From contig NZ_KE386942.1 in the NCBI RefSeq assembly GCF_000429705.1, positions 62,001 through 126,000 of the forward strand: 64,000 bases of DNA, read 5' to 3'. Each line of letters starts with the position of its first letter. Within the stretch, counting starts at the first letter, position 1. Origin of the DNA: Alteribacter aurantiacus DSM 18675 (lineage in GTDB: Bacteria > Bacillota > Bacilli > Bacillales > Salisediminibacteriaceae). Shown here one piece after another: positions 1 through 8,192 of the stretch. The translations under genes were made by a program, and so were the position numbers. The notes below the pieces were generated by a model. It was not told where the DNA came from. It saw nothing but the letters and a program-made list of their open reading frames with translations, and ran no database searches.

Positions 1-311
1 CACTCGTCAATCGCCGCTTGGCTTGTTGTGGATCCTGCCTGCAATCTAAATAATGTCTCAATATCAGCCGTGCTTTCAAGAGTAACGGTTGCATCTTCGT
101 TTGATCCTTCATAAATCGTTTCTCCCGACTCTTTTGTTTCGATGGTGAAATCTCCTTCACTACCAATAGTGATCGTTTCAGCCGTTGGAACAACCCCGAT
201 TCGAACGTCTGGCTCTCCCTGTGTTTCGGCATGACTTACTGTGCCCGGCAAAAAGATAGCGCTTACAAGAAGAAAAATGATAAACATGTTCATGATTGAT
301 TTAACTCTCAT
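1..311 (-). CDS. Exported protein, N-terminal part (runs off left edge)
   Basis: Reading leftwards from ATG at 311 gives an open frame to the window edge, about 103 residues. Residues 1-30 form a signal peptide: basic MRVK start, a hydrophobic stretch (FIIFLLVSAIFL) and a likely cleavage after SHA. The mature part begins with VRIGVVPTAETITIG and is rich in Thr, Ser, Gly and acidic residues, as in secreted beta-strand proteins. The short VRIGVVP segment recalls the start of SpoIID/LytB-type exported proteins, but too little is present to assign a family. The start is preceded by GGGGGGTTAGGGA, a weak ribosome site. The gene lies upstream of nothing else on this strand in the window. Confidence 0.7.
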   Translation of the reverse strand, partial: MRVKSIMNMFIIFLLVSAIFLPGTVSHAETQGEPDVRIGVVPTAETITIGSEGDFTIETKESGETIYEGSNEDATVTLESTADIETLFRLQAGSTTSQAAIDE

Positions 312-510
312 TTCCCTAACCCCCCAATATTATTAAAACTATATTTAATAATATAAAACAATTTTCTGAAATTCTGTTTTAGTTTTGGGAGAATTATACT
401 TTTGAACTATTCTGTTTTTTCTTTCATAAGGAGGTGAGTTGTGGAAAATATGTATTTTTTTACACTTTAATAGACCTTTAGTAGAAATCCAGGTTTCACA
501 AAATAAAAAA

Positions 511-530
511 ACAGGCAGCAAGCCACCTGT
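511..530. terminator. Bidirectional rho-independent terminator
   Basis: ACAGG/CCTGT arms extended by G-U pairs around a short loop, with A-run on one side and T-run on the other. It closes the minus-strand run of genes ending at 546. Confidence 0.7.
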
Positions 531-545
531 TTTTTGTGAACGATC

Positions 546-929
546 TTATACGACTACCATCACTGCACCAATGATTGTTAAAGCGAGCAGGTGATAACCC
601 GCTGCCAGTACAAAAGTGAGTTGTTCATTTTTCGTATGTGCTCCTAGCCCAAAAAGAAAGTCTTTTCCATAGGCTAGTGTAACAATAACACCAGTTAATA
701 GTCCTACTAGAAACCCATCTATGATTGTTTGTGCTCCGGCTACTTGTAAAAGCAAGTACAATACAACAGTAATCACTAGCGTTACTAAACTCACAAGGCC
801 ATAGTTTGGTGGGTTTGCTTCTTTTATGTTCAAAACTTCTACCCACTTGTTTCCAAAAAGCAGGGGGGAATAGTAGAGCATCCCAATGGAAATATAAATG
901 ATAACGCCTAGTAGTATGGATAAAATCAT
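546..929 (-). CDS. DUF1761-like membrane protein
   Basis: 127 residues with four hydrophobic segments (about 1-19, 44-64, 68-88 and 104-127). The N-terminal pattern GMLYYSPLLFGNKW matches the GMLWYSPLLFG signature of the DUF1761 family of small integral membrane proteins, whose function is unknown. ATG at 929 is preceded by AGAGGAAAACAG, a usable ribosome site. It lies 72 bases downstream of the Lon-like gene on the same strand and ends just before a hairpin terminator, so it is probably the last gene of the operon that starts near 2814. Membrane location is certain from sequence; the role is not. Confidence 0.8.
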   Translation of the reverse strand: MILSILLGVIIYISIGMLYYSPLLFGNKWVEVLNIKEANPPNYGLVSLVTLVITVVLYLLLQVAGAQTIIDGFLVGLLTGVIVTLAYGKDFLFGLGAHTKNEQLTFVLAAGYHLLALTIIGAVMVVV

Positions 930-1001
930 CTGTTTTCCTCTTTTCTTTTCTGCTAAATATAAGGTCGACTTTAAAGCCTGTAAAACATATCCTCTCCAAC
1001 A

Positions 1002-1886
1002 TTAACGATCATTTATGTTTTCTACCGCCTTTTTCGCCTCTTCAACTGAAGCAACACCAATAACAGTCATACTCAGTTTTTCTTCTTTTATAATCTCCTC
1101 GGCCTCTTTCAAGTTGCTGTTTGGAACGATCATGTATGGAAATTGGTTTTCCTCGGAAATAAGCAATTTCTCCCGAATCATGCCAACCTCTCTCACATGA
1201 CCGTCTGCCTCCATCGTTCCTGTAACACCGATCGGGATGCTGTTTTCCAAGTGACCAGCGTTGATAAGAGCTTTCAATCCAATCGCTAATCCTGCGCTGT
1301 TACCTACTAGGTCATCGCGATTGAAATAATTGTAGGCAAAGGCAACGTCCTCCCCCAAGTAGGCTTCGGCATTATTCCGAAATCGCTCGAAATCGGTGGT
1401 TACTAAACCGATCCATCCTACTAGTTCACTTGATTTCCCTCTGTATCGCATGCGATTTGTGATTGGGTAAACGTCATAAACCTTCTGATCCTGTCCTTCT
1501 ATATACCACTCTAGCATCTCTTCGTCTTGGATATATTGGACGTGATGAAGGTTGACAGATAAAAGATAGATGTTAGAATTCCCAAGCAGATCTTCAGGTT
1601 CAAGGTATCCACTTATTTCATATGTATGACTTTCATAGTTTAACAGTCGGATCTCAAAAAGCATGAAAAGAGATAATAAGATCAAAGTCGCCACAAAAAA
1701 GGACTTCTTTCGACGCTCCCTTCTGAATATAACGACAGAGCCAGCTGCTAAAATCATCAGCACTAGGAAGCTCCCGATTAGCACAAACCCGTTTATCCAC
1801 TCCAAAAGGTATGCGCTCAGGAGAAGGGCATACACACAAATCGATACGACCACGCTCAGTAAGATGATCTTGTTTAAAGTTTTCAT
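1002..1886 (-). CDS. Membrane-anchored Lon-like (S16) serine protease
   Basis: Numbered from ATG at 1886, three hydrophobic helices lie within residues 8-85, followed by an extracytoplasmic or cytosolic domain ending in a Lon proteolytic (peptidase S16) fold. The nucleophile motif GNSAG places Ser197, and VGMIREKLL places the general base Lys240. The 43-residue gap equals the Ser679-Lys722 spacing of E. coli Lon, which supports an active Ser-Lys dyad. There is no AAA+ ATPase module, so it is a short Lon-like protease rather than Lon itself. The start at 1886 was chosen because GAGGAAGGTG sits just upstream and the ATG overlaps the stop of the preceding gene (ATGA). An in-frame start at 1916 would lie inside that gene. 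Translational coupling with the HExxH neighbour is likely. Confidence 0.85.
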   Translation of the reverse strand: MKTLNKIILLSVVVSICVYALLLSAYLLEWINGFVLIGSFLVLMILAAGSVVIFRRERRKKSFFVATLILLSLFMLFEIRLLNYESHTYEISGYLEPEDLLGNSNIYLLSVNLHHVQYIQDEEMLEWYIEGQDQKVYDVYPITNRMRYRGKSSELVGWIGLVTTDFERFRNNAEAYLGEDVAFAYNYFNRDDLVGNSAGLAIGLKALINAGHLENSIPIGVTGTMEADGHVREVGMIREKLLISEENQFPYMIVPNSNLKEAEEIIKEEKLSMTVIGVASVEEAKKAVENINDR

Positions 1887-2443
1887 CGTTGCACCTTCCT
1901 CACGTAGATCATACACCCGATTTGACTTTCATGATCTTGTACATAGACACCTTTTTGGTACGTTCTGAGGGATCGAATAATGAGTACGTCTCCCAACGAA
2001 GTGAGGGTCATAATGGTTCCAACCATGAAGAATAAGTAATTCCCAAATAGAAACGCATACCCTAAAGGAGCAACGCCTAAAACAATGGGCGCGAGTACCG
2101 CAATTCGGTAGTGCTCGATTCGCATCGGAACTTTACAGTGAGCGTAAGGCATGAGTTGTTTCCACAATATACCGAACTTTACATCCGTCCACCTAGCTTT
2201 TCCTACATAAACGTAGCCGAGGGCGTGAATGAGTTCGTGGATCGTAATCAAGACGAGAAAAGTAGGTAGGAGTATTAGATATAGAGTTCCGGTTATACTT
2301 CCTATTCCCCACACAAATCCATAAGCCAGGAACAAACCGAAAAGGAGAAAAATACTCCAAATCAAAACCTGAATATTGACTTTCTTCGGATCAAGGGTTT
2401 CGTCTATTTGTTTGTATTCTTCTCTGTTTAATCTAATTGGCAT
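1883..2443 (-). CDS. DUF3267-family putative membrane zincin metalloprotease
   Basis: 186 residues with four to five membrane segments. HELIH at residues 69-73, inside a hydrophobic helix, is the HExxH zinc motif. The later pattern (LAPIVLG, then SLGDVLIIRSL with a downstream acidic/polar tail) fits the DUF3267 family of membrane-embedded putative peptidases. The stop overlaps the start of the Lon-like protease by ATGA, and the start follows a 28-codon micro-gene by one base. The pairing of two membrane proteases suggests a joint role in membrane protein turnover or signalling, which is inference. Confidence 0.8.
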   Translation of the reverse strand: MPIRLNREEYKQIDETLDPKKVNIQVLIWSIFLLFGLFLAYGFVWGIGSITGTLYLILLPTFLVLITIHELIHALGYVYVGKARWTDVKFGILWKQLMPYAHCKVPMRIEHYRIAVLAPIVLGVAPLGYAFLFGNYLFFMVGTIMTLTSLGDVLIIRSLRTYQKGVYVQDHESQIGCMIYVRKVQR

Positions 2444-2444
2444 C

Positions 2445-2531
2445 TCATGAATCCTTTCTGATCGTTTTTCCCCAAAAGTAATGGGCGCCGATGAATGCGA
2501 CTGTAGCGATCACACCTACAACCATTCTCAT
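2445..2531 (-). CDS. 28-residue single-pass membrane micropeptide
   Basis: ATG at 2531 opens a 28-codon frame: MRMVVGVIATVAFIGAHYFW, then a basic tail GKTIRKDS and TGA. It has one hydrophobic helix (about residues 3-19). AGGGAGAGGTG lies 5-8 bases upstream, a much better ribosome site than chance would give, and the stop falls one base before the next ATG, so it is arranged like a translated operon member. Too short for homology calls; it could be a protease partner or membrane regulator. Confidence 0.55.
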   Translation of the reverse strand: MRMVVGVIATVAFIGAHYFWGKTIRKDS

Positions 2532-2556
2532 ACACACACCTCTCCCTTCAATAGAC

Positions 2557-2814
2557 TTAGGGTTTTCCACCAAACAACGTTGCAATGATATACCCTAACA
2601 CCATAAGAATATAAAAACTTGCTGTTAACAAGGCATTCCCGATCATCCCAATTTTTGTTTTTCCTAAGTAGCCAAAGAGTAGGCCTAGTGGATTCACAAT
2701 AAACGTGAGTAACCAAAAACCACTACTCTCTTGAAATACTACGGTTGGTACCCAAGATATAATGCCAATGAAGAGACAAAAGTAACTAATGAAGATCCAA
2801 CCTTTTTCGGTCAT
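2557..2814 (-). CDS. Small three-helix membrane protein
   Basis: 85 residues with hydrophobic segments at about 6-26, 33-50 and 56-80, and a short GKTK linker between the second and third. I do not recognise the family. The ribosome site upstream of 2814 is weak. It precedes the micropeptide/zincin/Lon-like genes with small gaps, so it is probably the first member of that operon. Confidence 0.65.
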   Translation of the reverse strand: MTEKGWIFISYFCLFIGIISWVPTVVFQESSGFWLLTFIVNPLGLLFGYLGKTKIGMIGNALLTASFYILMVLGYIIATLFGGKP

Positions 2815-2869
2815 ATAAGGGGCTCTTTGTTCTTGACTTAAGGAATATTCTGGTAAAAGTTTAACATAA

Positions 2870-3658
2870 TTAAGGAGCGTTTAAGTAATCATATACTTGC
2901 TTACCCACTTGTTGAATCAATGCCTGTCCATCGATGTTTCGCTCGAGCTGGTCTGTCATCACAGTCACGTAAGCCGTTTTATTATTTATCTTGATTATGC
3001 CGCCATTGTGCTCCATTTTTATGTCATCTCCTGTTTTATGAGCAACAAACGCCGTTGGGGGAAGTCCGTCTGAGAACAAATACGGAAGTTTATGAATCAA
3101 CTGCTGACCTGTTAAACATGAAAGGAGAAAGGCTTTGTTCCCCTCTTCCAATTCTGTTCCTTGGTCGATCAACATCAAAAACCGATTCATATCTTTGGCA
3201 GACATGACGTTTTTTAAAGGTTGTTCGTTCGGATTTGTATGCATGATCTTCCGTTGAATCTTCGTCCCTTCGCAGCCCGATCGATCAACCACCTCTTGTA
3301 TATAAGGAATGCCTACTTGATCAATGATTACATTTGTTGCTGTATTATCAGACACTGTAATCATAAGGGAAACGAGTTGTCGATACGTAAGGTGAACATC
3401 GCCCGGCATATGAACAAGGACGCCTGTTCCTCCGATTTTTTCGCGGTCCGTTACCACTATCAATTCATCAAGGTCCACATCTCCTTCTTGACTGAGCATT
3501 AACAAAGCGTAGGCACAAGGGACTTTAATCAAACTGGCCGCAATAAGAGGAACGTTAGACTGATAACCGATCTCTTCATCTCCTATGCGTATATGTAAAG
3601 ACACATCTCCGGTCAAGCTCTCACATAAAAGCATGATTTCTCTTTTTAAATCGTCCAT
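2870..3658 (-). CDS. Serine hydrolase, class A beta-lactamase fold
   Basis: 262 residues covering the serine beta-lactamase/penicillin-binding fold. SLIK at 42-45 is the SxxK active site, SDN at 103-105 the second motif, and HKTG with KTG at 208-210 the third. No signal peptide is present, so the enzyme appears cytosolic. That is unusual for a true secreted beta-lactamase and fits the beta-lactamase-related or YbbE-like hydrolases of Bacillaceae. ATG at 3658 has GGAGAGA upstream. It is divergent from the rhodanese gene and 55 bases upstream of the membrane-gene operon. Substrate unknown; resistance should not be assumed. Confidence 0.8.
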   Translation of the reverse strand: MDDLKREIMLLCESLTGDVSLHIRIGDEEIGYQSNVPLIAASLIKVPCAYALLMLSQEGDVDLDELIVVTDREKIGGTGVLVHMPGDVHLTYRQLVSLMITVSDNTATNVIIDQVGIPYIQEVVDRSGCEGTKIQRKIMHTNPNEQPLKNVMSAKDMNRFLMLIDQGTELEEGNKAFLLSCLTGQQLIHKLPYLFSDGLPPTAFVAHKTGDDIKMEHNGGIIKINNKTAYVTVMTDQLERNIDGQALIQQVGKQVYDYLNAP

Positions 3659-3709
3659 GTTATCTCTCCATTCTTTATCGTCTCCTTTTATTCTATCGTT
3701 TTGTATCCA

Positions 3710-3738
3710 TTGACCACATACCCATACGGGTATATAAT
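3710..3738 (+). promoter_or_regulatory. SigA-type promoter with embedded CsoR/CstR-type operator
   Basis: TTGACC (3710-3715) and TATAAT (3733-3738) are separated by 17 bases. The spacer holds ATACCCATACGGGTAT (3718-3733), inverted ATACCC/GGGTAT arms typical of CsoR-family operators. A bound repressor would cover the polymerase site, so the rhodanese is likely repressed until a persulfide or copper-type signal appears. A related site precedes cstB at 35623. Confidence 0.7.
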
Positions 3739-3767
3739 AAATGTAGATTTCACTAAGGAGGACGATG

Positions 3768-4151
3768 ATGAATACAAATATTATTTTTTATTCCGTTATA
3801 GCCCTCATTGTCGGGTATCTTTTATATAATCAATTTTTCGCAAACTTGGGAGTAAGCCAAGTTGACACTGACGAGTTTGAAATCCTTCTGAATGATGACC
3901 AATACTATGTGGTGGACGTAAGGGAAACCCATGAGTATAACGAAGGGCATATCGACGGAGTACCAAACGTTCCTTTAAGTACACTTAATGGAAATATGGA
4001 TCAAATTCCAAAGAATCAAACGGCTGTGATTATTTGTCGTTCTGGTAATCGAAGTATGCAAGCGATTCGAAAGTTGGAGGCAGAGGGGTATGAAAACTTG
4101 ATCAATGTGAAAGGCGGTATGCTTGCGTGGAACGGGGACGTGGTTCGTTAG
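3768..4151 (+). CDS. Membrane-anchored rhodanese-like sulfurtransferase
   Basis: 127 residues. An N-terminal hydrophobic anchor (about residues 4-23) is followed by one rhodanese domain. CRSGNRS with Cys90 is the six-residue active-site loop that carries the persulfide, and VVDVRETHEYNEGHI is the usual upstream signature. Two adjacent ATGs exist at 3765 and 3768; the second gives better spacing to AAGGAGG. The role is sulfane sulfur transfer at the membrane. The promoter contains a CsoR/CstR-like operator similar to the one before cstB, so the two genes probably form one sulfide/persulfide-stress regulon. Confidence 0.88.
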   Translation: MNTNIIFYSVIALIVGYLLYNQFFANLGVSQVDTDEFEILLNDDQYYVVDVRETHEYNEGHIDGVPNVPLSTLNGNMDQIPKNQTAVIICRSGNRSMQAIRKLEAEGYENLINVKGGMLAWNGDVVR

Positions 4152-4180
4152 GTTTACTTTTGTTTGGTAGATTGAAGAGA

Positions 4181-4303
4181 TTCATTATAAACGGTGAGAA
4201 TTCATTATTTATGCGCGAAAATTCATTATATATCTAGAAAATTCATTATAAACAAGTAGATTTTCATTATATCCACCAAATCTTTCATTATAAAGGAGCG
4301 AAC
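4181..4303. repeat. Repeat array A, period 20/21 bp
   Basis: Six units each start TTCATTAT, at 4181, 4201, 4222, 4242, 4263 and 4284, so the steps are 20, 21, 20, 21 and 21. The rest of each unit is variable. It fills the gap after the rhodanese gene and holds no credible gene. Confidence 0.85.
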
Positions 4304-4327
4304 GACGATAACGATTCTTAAAATTAA

Positions 4328-4371
4328 ACAAACACCCCTTGGACCTTTCTCATCAGCCCAAGGGGTGTTTG
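4328..4371. terminator. Bidirectional terminator
   Basis: AACACCCCTTGG and CCAAGGGGTGTT form a perfect stem with A/T runs on both sides, serving the rhodanese gene (plus) and hemY (minus). Confidence 0.85.
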
Positions 4372-4372
4372 C

Positions 4373-5749
4373 TTATTCCATTGCCTTGACAATGGCTTCT
4401 GCTGTCTCTTTCCCGTTTTTAATACACGCTCCGATTCCTACACCGTAGTAGGAACAACCAGCGAGGGTGATGTTTGGAAACAGCGTAGCCATTTTTTCTT
4501 CCAAAGCCGTCACTGACTCTGTGTGGGCAGTATGATAATTTGGCATTTTTTGATCCCAATCGGTCACTTCTACAACTGTTGGGTCCTCATTAATCCCCAA
4601 ACTCTTTTTAATATCGTTTAAAGCAAAACGAATAAACGCTTCATTATCCATCTCCATAAGTTCAGGGTAAACACGGTTGGTGCTTTTATAAAACAACCTT
4701 ACTAATAGTTTCCCCTCTTTTGAGGTGTGTGCCCATTTTTTACTCGTCCACGTGCATGCATCACACTGAATGTCATTTTCTCCTGAAACGATAAATCCCG
4801 TCCCATCAGCGGGAAGCCTGTCTACAGAAATGTCAAAGCCGAGGTAGACGGTTTTGATAGATGAATTTTTAAGACGATCAAAATCCAGATCAACTTCAGA
4901 ATTTCCAAGCAATCGCTGCGTCACGTCATGAGGAGTGCTAAGGACCATTCCGTCCACAACAAGCTTCTCTCCATTTGCCAATTCGAGAAGGTATTCGTCT
5001 TGTTGTTTCTCGATTTTATTCACGTGTACGCCTTTTAGGATTGAATGATGGGTCAGCTTCTCTTCCATTCGATCAATGATCGTCGATAGTCCCCCTTTAA
5101 AAGAAAGGAATTTTTTACTCGAGCCAGCTTTAAACGTCTCTTTATGTGCTTCGAGCCCTTTAATGATGGAACCATACTTCTCTTTATAATCAATCAAAAA
5201 TGGAAGCGTAGCCCCAACAGTAAGCTTATCGAGGGTCCCTGAGAATACACCTGATAAAACAGGAGCAACCTGCTTTTCAACCAATTCTTCGCCTAAAAAA
5301 TACGTGAGGAATTCTCCCACCGAACTTTCTTTCGTGAACTGGTCATTTGATGTTTCCAAGTCCTTTAACGCTGCCTTCTTTCCTTCTTCCGACACGAGGG
5401 TGCTCTCAAAAAGAGAGTCCATGCTTGTAGGAATACCAAAGATTGTATCCACCGGAATCGGATACAACGTATTATTTGTATAAATAAAAGACACACCTGA
5501 CGAGTTGTAAACGACGTCATCTTTCAATCCGAGATCTTCAATTAAGGGCATCACGCTCTCATGACGGGCTACAATTGAATCAGCTCCGGTCTCCATAATG
5601 AATCCATCTCGTTTAATCGTATGTATTTTGCCCCCAAGGTGATCGTTTGCTTCAATCAACACCAGCTCAACATCCGTTTGAAACTTGTTTAAATAGTGCA
5701 TGGCAGTCAAGCCTGTTATGCCTCCACCAATGATTGCAATCTTCTTCAT
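4373..5749 (-). CDS. hemY: Protoporphyrinogen/coproporphyrinogen oxidase
   Basis: About 458 residues. The N-terminus KKIAIIGGGITGL is a dinucleotide-binding GxGxxG motif for FAD, and VDGMVLSTP and a C-terminal TLAGCSYYGVGIGACIKNG segment match the HemY/PPOX flavoprotein family. It oxidises the porphyrinogen ring late in haem synthesis at the membrane. An open frame extends to 5788, but AGGTG at the right distance favours the third of three consecutive ATGs (5749); 5752 and 5755 remain possible. In B. subtilis this gene follows hemE and hemH. Here it stands alone, flanked by a rhodanese and a repeat element. Confidence 0.9.
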   Translation of the reverse strand: MKKIAIIGGGITGLTAMHYLNKFQTDVELVLIEANDHLGGKIHTIKRDGFIMETGADSIVARHESVMPLIEDLGLKDDVVYNSSGVSFIYTNNTLYPIPVDTIFGIPTSMDSLFESTLVSEEGKKAALKDLETSNDQFTKESSVGEFLTYFLGEELVEKQVAPVLSGVFSGTLDKLTVGATLPFLIDYKEKYGSIIKGLEAHKETFKAGSSKKFLSFKGGLSTIIDRMEEKLTHHSILKGVHVNKIEKQQDEYLLELANGEKLVVDGMVLSTPHDVTQRLLGNSEVDLDFDRLKNSSIKTVYLGFDISVDRLPADGTGFIVSGENDIQCDACTWTSKKWAHTSKEGKLLVRLFYKSTNRVYPELMEMDNEAFIRFALNDIKKSLGINEDPTVVEVTDWDQKMPNYHTAHTESVTALEEKMATLFPNITLAGCSYYGVGIGACIKNGKETAEAIVKAME

Positions 5750-5878
5750 CATCATCACACCTATAATCAGCATCTTATTTTCCTTCATTTTACCATAATT
5801 GACACGTGTAAAATATGGACAAGTGATGGACGTCTTTGACTGATTGTAAAAAAGGTATACCCCCCTTTTAAAACCGAA

Positions 5879-6055
5879 GCCACTGAAAAAGTACAGCCCA
5901 ACTTTTTCACTGCCTTTATTTGAATGGCAATGGCTCCACTCGGTTGCGCGCCTGATACGAGAAACCCACTCGTATCAGGCTTTCAAAACAGGCAACCGTT
6001 TCGCTCATTGCTTCGAAGGCACTGAAAAAGTTAAGGATCGAACTTTTTCAGTGCC
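5879..6055. repeat. Structured repeat element R, copy 1
   Basis: A module of two flanking hairpins built from CACTGAAAAAGT/ACTTTTTCA-type arms around a core. The core has nested stems: GCAATG/CATTGC, CGGTTGC/GCAACCG and CCTGATACGAG/CTCGTATCAGG. A nearly identical copy lies inverted at 22463-22641. There is no open frame. It could be a small non-autonomous mobile element or a structured transcript with terminators at both ends. Confidence 0.85.
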
Positions 6056-6167
6056 TTCTTTAAAACCACGTTTCAGAAGGAAAAATAAAAGGGATATATT
6101 AGAAGAAAATAATATCATTTACAGTCTGTTTCCGTCATTGATCTAGTGTTGGAGTCAGCAATCGGGG

Positions 6168-6803
6168 GTGAAGAAGCTGAAAAGAGTCATTGAAATGGTA
6201 TTTGGAAGTCCTGTCCGTGAAAATAAGTTTCTGTTTATTGGCTATTGGTTTTTTGTCTCATTCTATTTTCTTTTCCTCTCCTTTGCCTTAGTGATTGGGA
6301 TGTTGTCTGGTTACTGGATTCCCGTAGTGATTTTCGCGATCACAGCTCCGCTTCTTTTCAGAGTGGTGTATTACTTTAAGACGGTGATTTTAAAACGAAT
6401 GACAAAAAAGGGCATAGTTATGATAACAGGTGCTTTTGTCGTGTTCACCTTCGGGGTCATCGGAGCAACCTTTTTATTTGCTGAAAATCTGGCAGTAAAT
6501 GTGAGCAAAACGGTTTACCAAGGTAATCTTGAGGTATCTATCGGTTCTCTTAAAGGGGAATATCTTGTGGACGATCCAAGCATTATTCAAGAAGGGGCTG
6601 TGGTGATCCCTTACCAAGCTTCAGTTGGGGATGGAAGCTTCACGCTAGTCGTTGAAAGGGCCGATGAGATTGTGTGGGAAGAAGACATCATCGGTGCTTC
6701 AGAAGGCTTCATTGAATTTGTCGGGGAAGAGTCATCCTACGATATCCGAATCTACACGGAACAAGCAAAAGAGGTGCTGGTGAATCTTACATATCAGCGC
6801 TAG
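6168..6803 (+). CDS. Membrane protein of unknown function
   Basis: 211 residues. Three hydrophobic segments (about 22-42, 45-66 and 83-104) are followed by a soluble, mainly beta C-terminal domain of about 105 residues that is acidic and probably faces outward. I do not recognise the family. The GTG at 6168 overlaps a GGGGGTGA sequence that looks like a ribosome site, so translation may instead begin a few codons downstream, for instance at ATG 6195. No gene on the same strand is close; it sits between repeat element R and the ktr genes. Confidence 0.65.
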   Translation: MKKLKRVIEMVFGSPVRENKFLFIGYWFFVSFYFLFLSFALVIGMLSGYWIPVVIFAITAPLLFRVVYYFKTVILKRMTKKGIVMITGAFVVFTFGVIGATFLFAENLAVNVSKTVYQGNLEVSIGSLKGEYLVDDPSIIQEGAVVIPYQASVGDGSFTLVVERADEIVWEEDIIGASEGFIEFVGEESSYDIRIYTEQAKEVLVNLTYQR

Positions 6804-6863
6804 AGGTCAAACCTAATATTCCCTTCCTAAAAAGACCGCCTTCCATTGGAAAGCGGTCAAAAA

Positions 6864-8192
6864 TCACCCTGTAAAAATATCTCCTTTTGGGTATCTAACA
6901 TTACTTGGTTTCGATCTAGCAAGCGCAAATGCCAGTGTAATAGGTCCAATTCGGCCTATGATCATAAGTACAATAATGACTTGTTTACCAATTGGCGATA
7001 GCTCTCCTGTTAATCCCATTGATAAGCCCACAGTCCCAAAAGCCGAAAAAGCTTCGAATACAATTAAAATATAAGGAGCACTTTCCGTTATGGATAAAAT
7101 GAATATACTTGTGAAAACGGCCAGTAAGCTTATAACCACAATGGCTAGGGCTCGCATGACAATATGACTTTGAATGGTTCTTTCAAAAACGACGCTTTCT
7201 TTTTGACCCTTAAGATAAGAAAAAACGGCAAGTACGATAACCAAGAACGTCGTAAGCTTAATTCCACTTCCTGTTGATGCACTCCCCGCTCCAATAAACA
7301 TAAGCAGCAAGATAAACGTAATGGTACTTGCTTGCATATCGCCGATCTCAATGGTGTTGAACCCTGCCGTTCTTGGTGTTACGGCTTGGAAATAGGATGC
7401 CCAAATTCTTTCATACCATAAGAGTTGGCCAAGAGTATCAGGGTTTGCATACTCCAAAGCAAAAATGACAAGCATAGCGATCATATTGACTACCAATGTA
7501 CCCACGATCATGATTTTCGAATGAAGAGACAACTCGCGAAATCTTTTCGTGACGATCATATCGTATACAACGGTAAATCCAATTCCTCCCGTTATAAACA
7601 ATAGAGTGATAATCAAATTAACAGAAGGATCCCCAACATACTGAGACAAGCTATCAGACCAAAGGGAGAATCCCGCGTTATTAAAGGCTGAAATGGAGTG
7701 AAACAAACTTGTAAACAATCCAAAAGACCAGCCATATTCAGGAACCCAACGTATCGCTAGGAGCACGGTTGCGATTAACTCCATTGAAAAAGCAAAGATT
7801 AAAAGCATTTTAACAAGTTTGATCATTCCGCCAAATGTAGGTTGGTTAAAAGATTCTGATATTAAAATCCTCTCTCTTAGACCAATCTTTTTTCCTAAAG
7901 CGAGTACGATAAGAATCGCAAATGTCATCAACCCAAGACCACCGATTTTAATTAAAACCATAATGACAGTCTGACCGAAAACCGTAAAGTCAGAACCTGT
8001 ATCCAACACAACTAATCCTGTTACGGTTGTTGCTGACGTTGCGGTAAACAGGGCATCAATAAAACTAATTCCTGTGATTGTAGATATAGGCAACAATAAC
8101 AGGAGTGTTCCGACTAGGATCGCCCCTAAAAATCCGCATGCAAGAAATTGAGGTGGTGTTAAATCGGCAACTTTTGTTCGAAGATGCTTCAT
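6864..8192 (-). CDS. ktrB: Ktr potassium uptake channel subunit (TrkH/KtrB family)
   Basis: 442 residues with the four M1-P-M2 repeats of the SKT superfamily. Filter-type segments include SATTVTGLVVLDTGS, SAFNNAGFSLWSD, TPRTAGFNTIEIGD and SAFGTVGLSMGLTG, each with the conserved glycine. It forms the Na+-dependent K+ translocating dimer gated by the KtrA ring. The start ATG at 8192 directly follows the ktrA stop, so the two are cotranscribed. The operon is preceded by a c-di-AMP riboswitch (9060-9195), as for B. subtilis ktrAB. Confidence 0.93.
   Translation of the reverse strand: MKHLRTKVADLTPPQFLACGFLGAILVGTLLLLLPISTITGISFIDALFTATSATTVTGLVVLDTGSDFTVFGQTVIMVLIKIGGLGLMTFAILIVLALGKKIGLRERILISESFNQPTFGGMIKLVKMLLIFAFSMELIATVLLAIRWVPEYGWSFGLFTSLFHSISAFNNAGFSLWSDSLSQYVGDPSVNLIITLLFITGGIGFTVVYDMIVTKRFRELSLHSKIMIVGTLVVNMIAMLVIFALEYANPDTLGQLLWYERIWASYFQAVTPRTAGFNTIEIGDMQASTITFILLLMFIGAGSASTGSGIKLTTFLVIVLAVFSYLKGQKESVVFERTIQSHIVMRALAIVVISLLAVFTSIFILSITESAPYILIVFEAFSAFGTVGLSMGLTGELSPIGKQVIIVLMIIGRIGPITLAFALARSKPSNVRYPKGDIFTG

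Noticed and set aside
2870..3658. True secreted class A beta-lactamase
   Set aside because: All three motifs are present, but there is no signal peptide or lipobox, so resistance function is not supported.
5851..5866. GGTATACCCCCC as another CsoR-type operator near hemY
   Set aside because: Only one arm is present, without the inverted GGGTAT partner and without a clear promoter around it.
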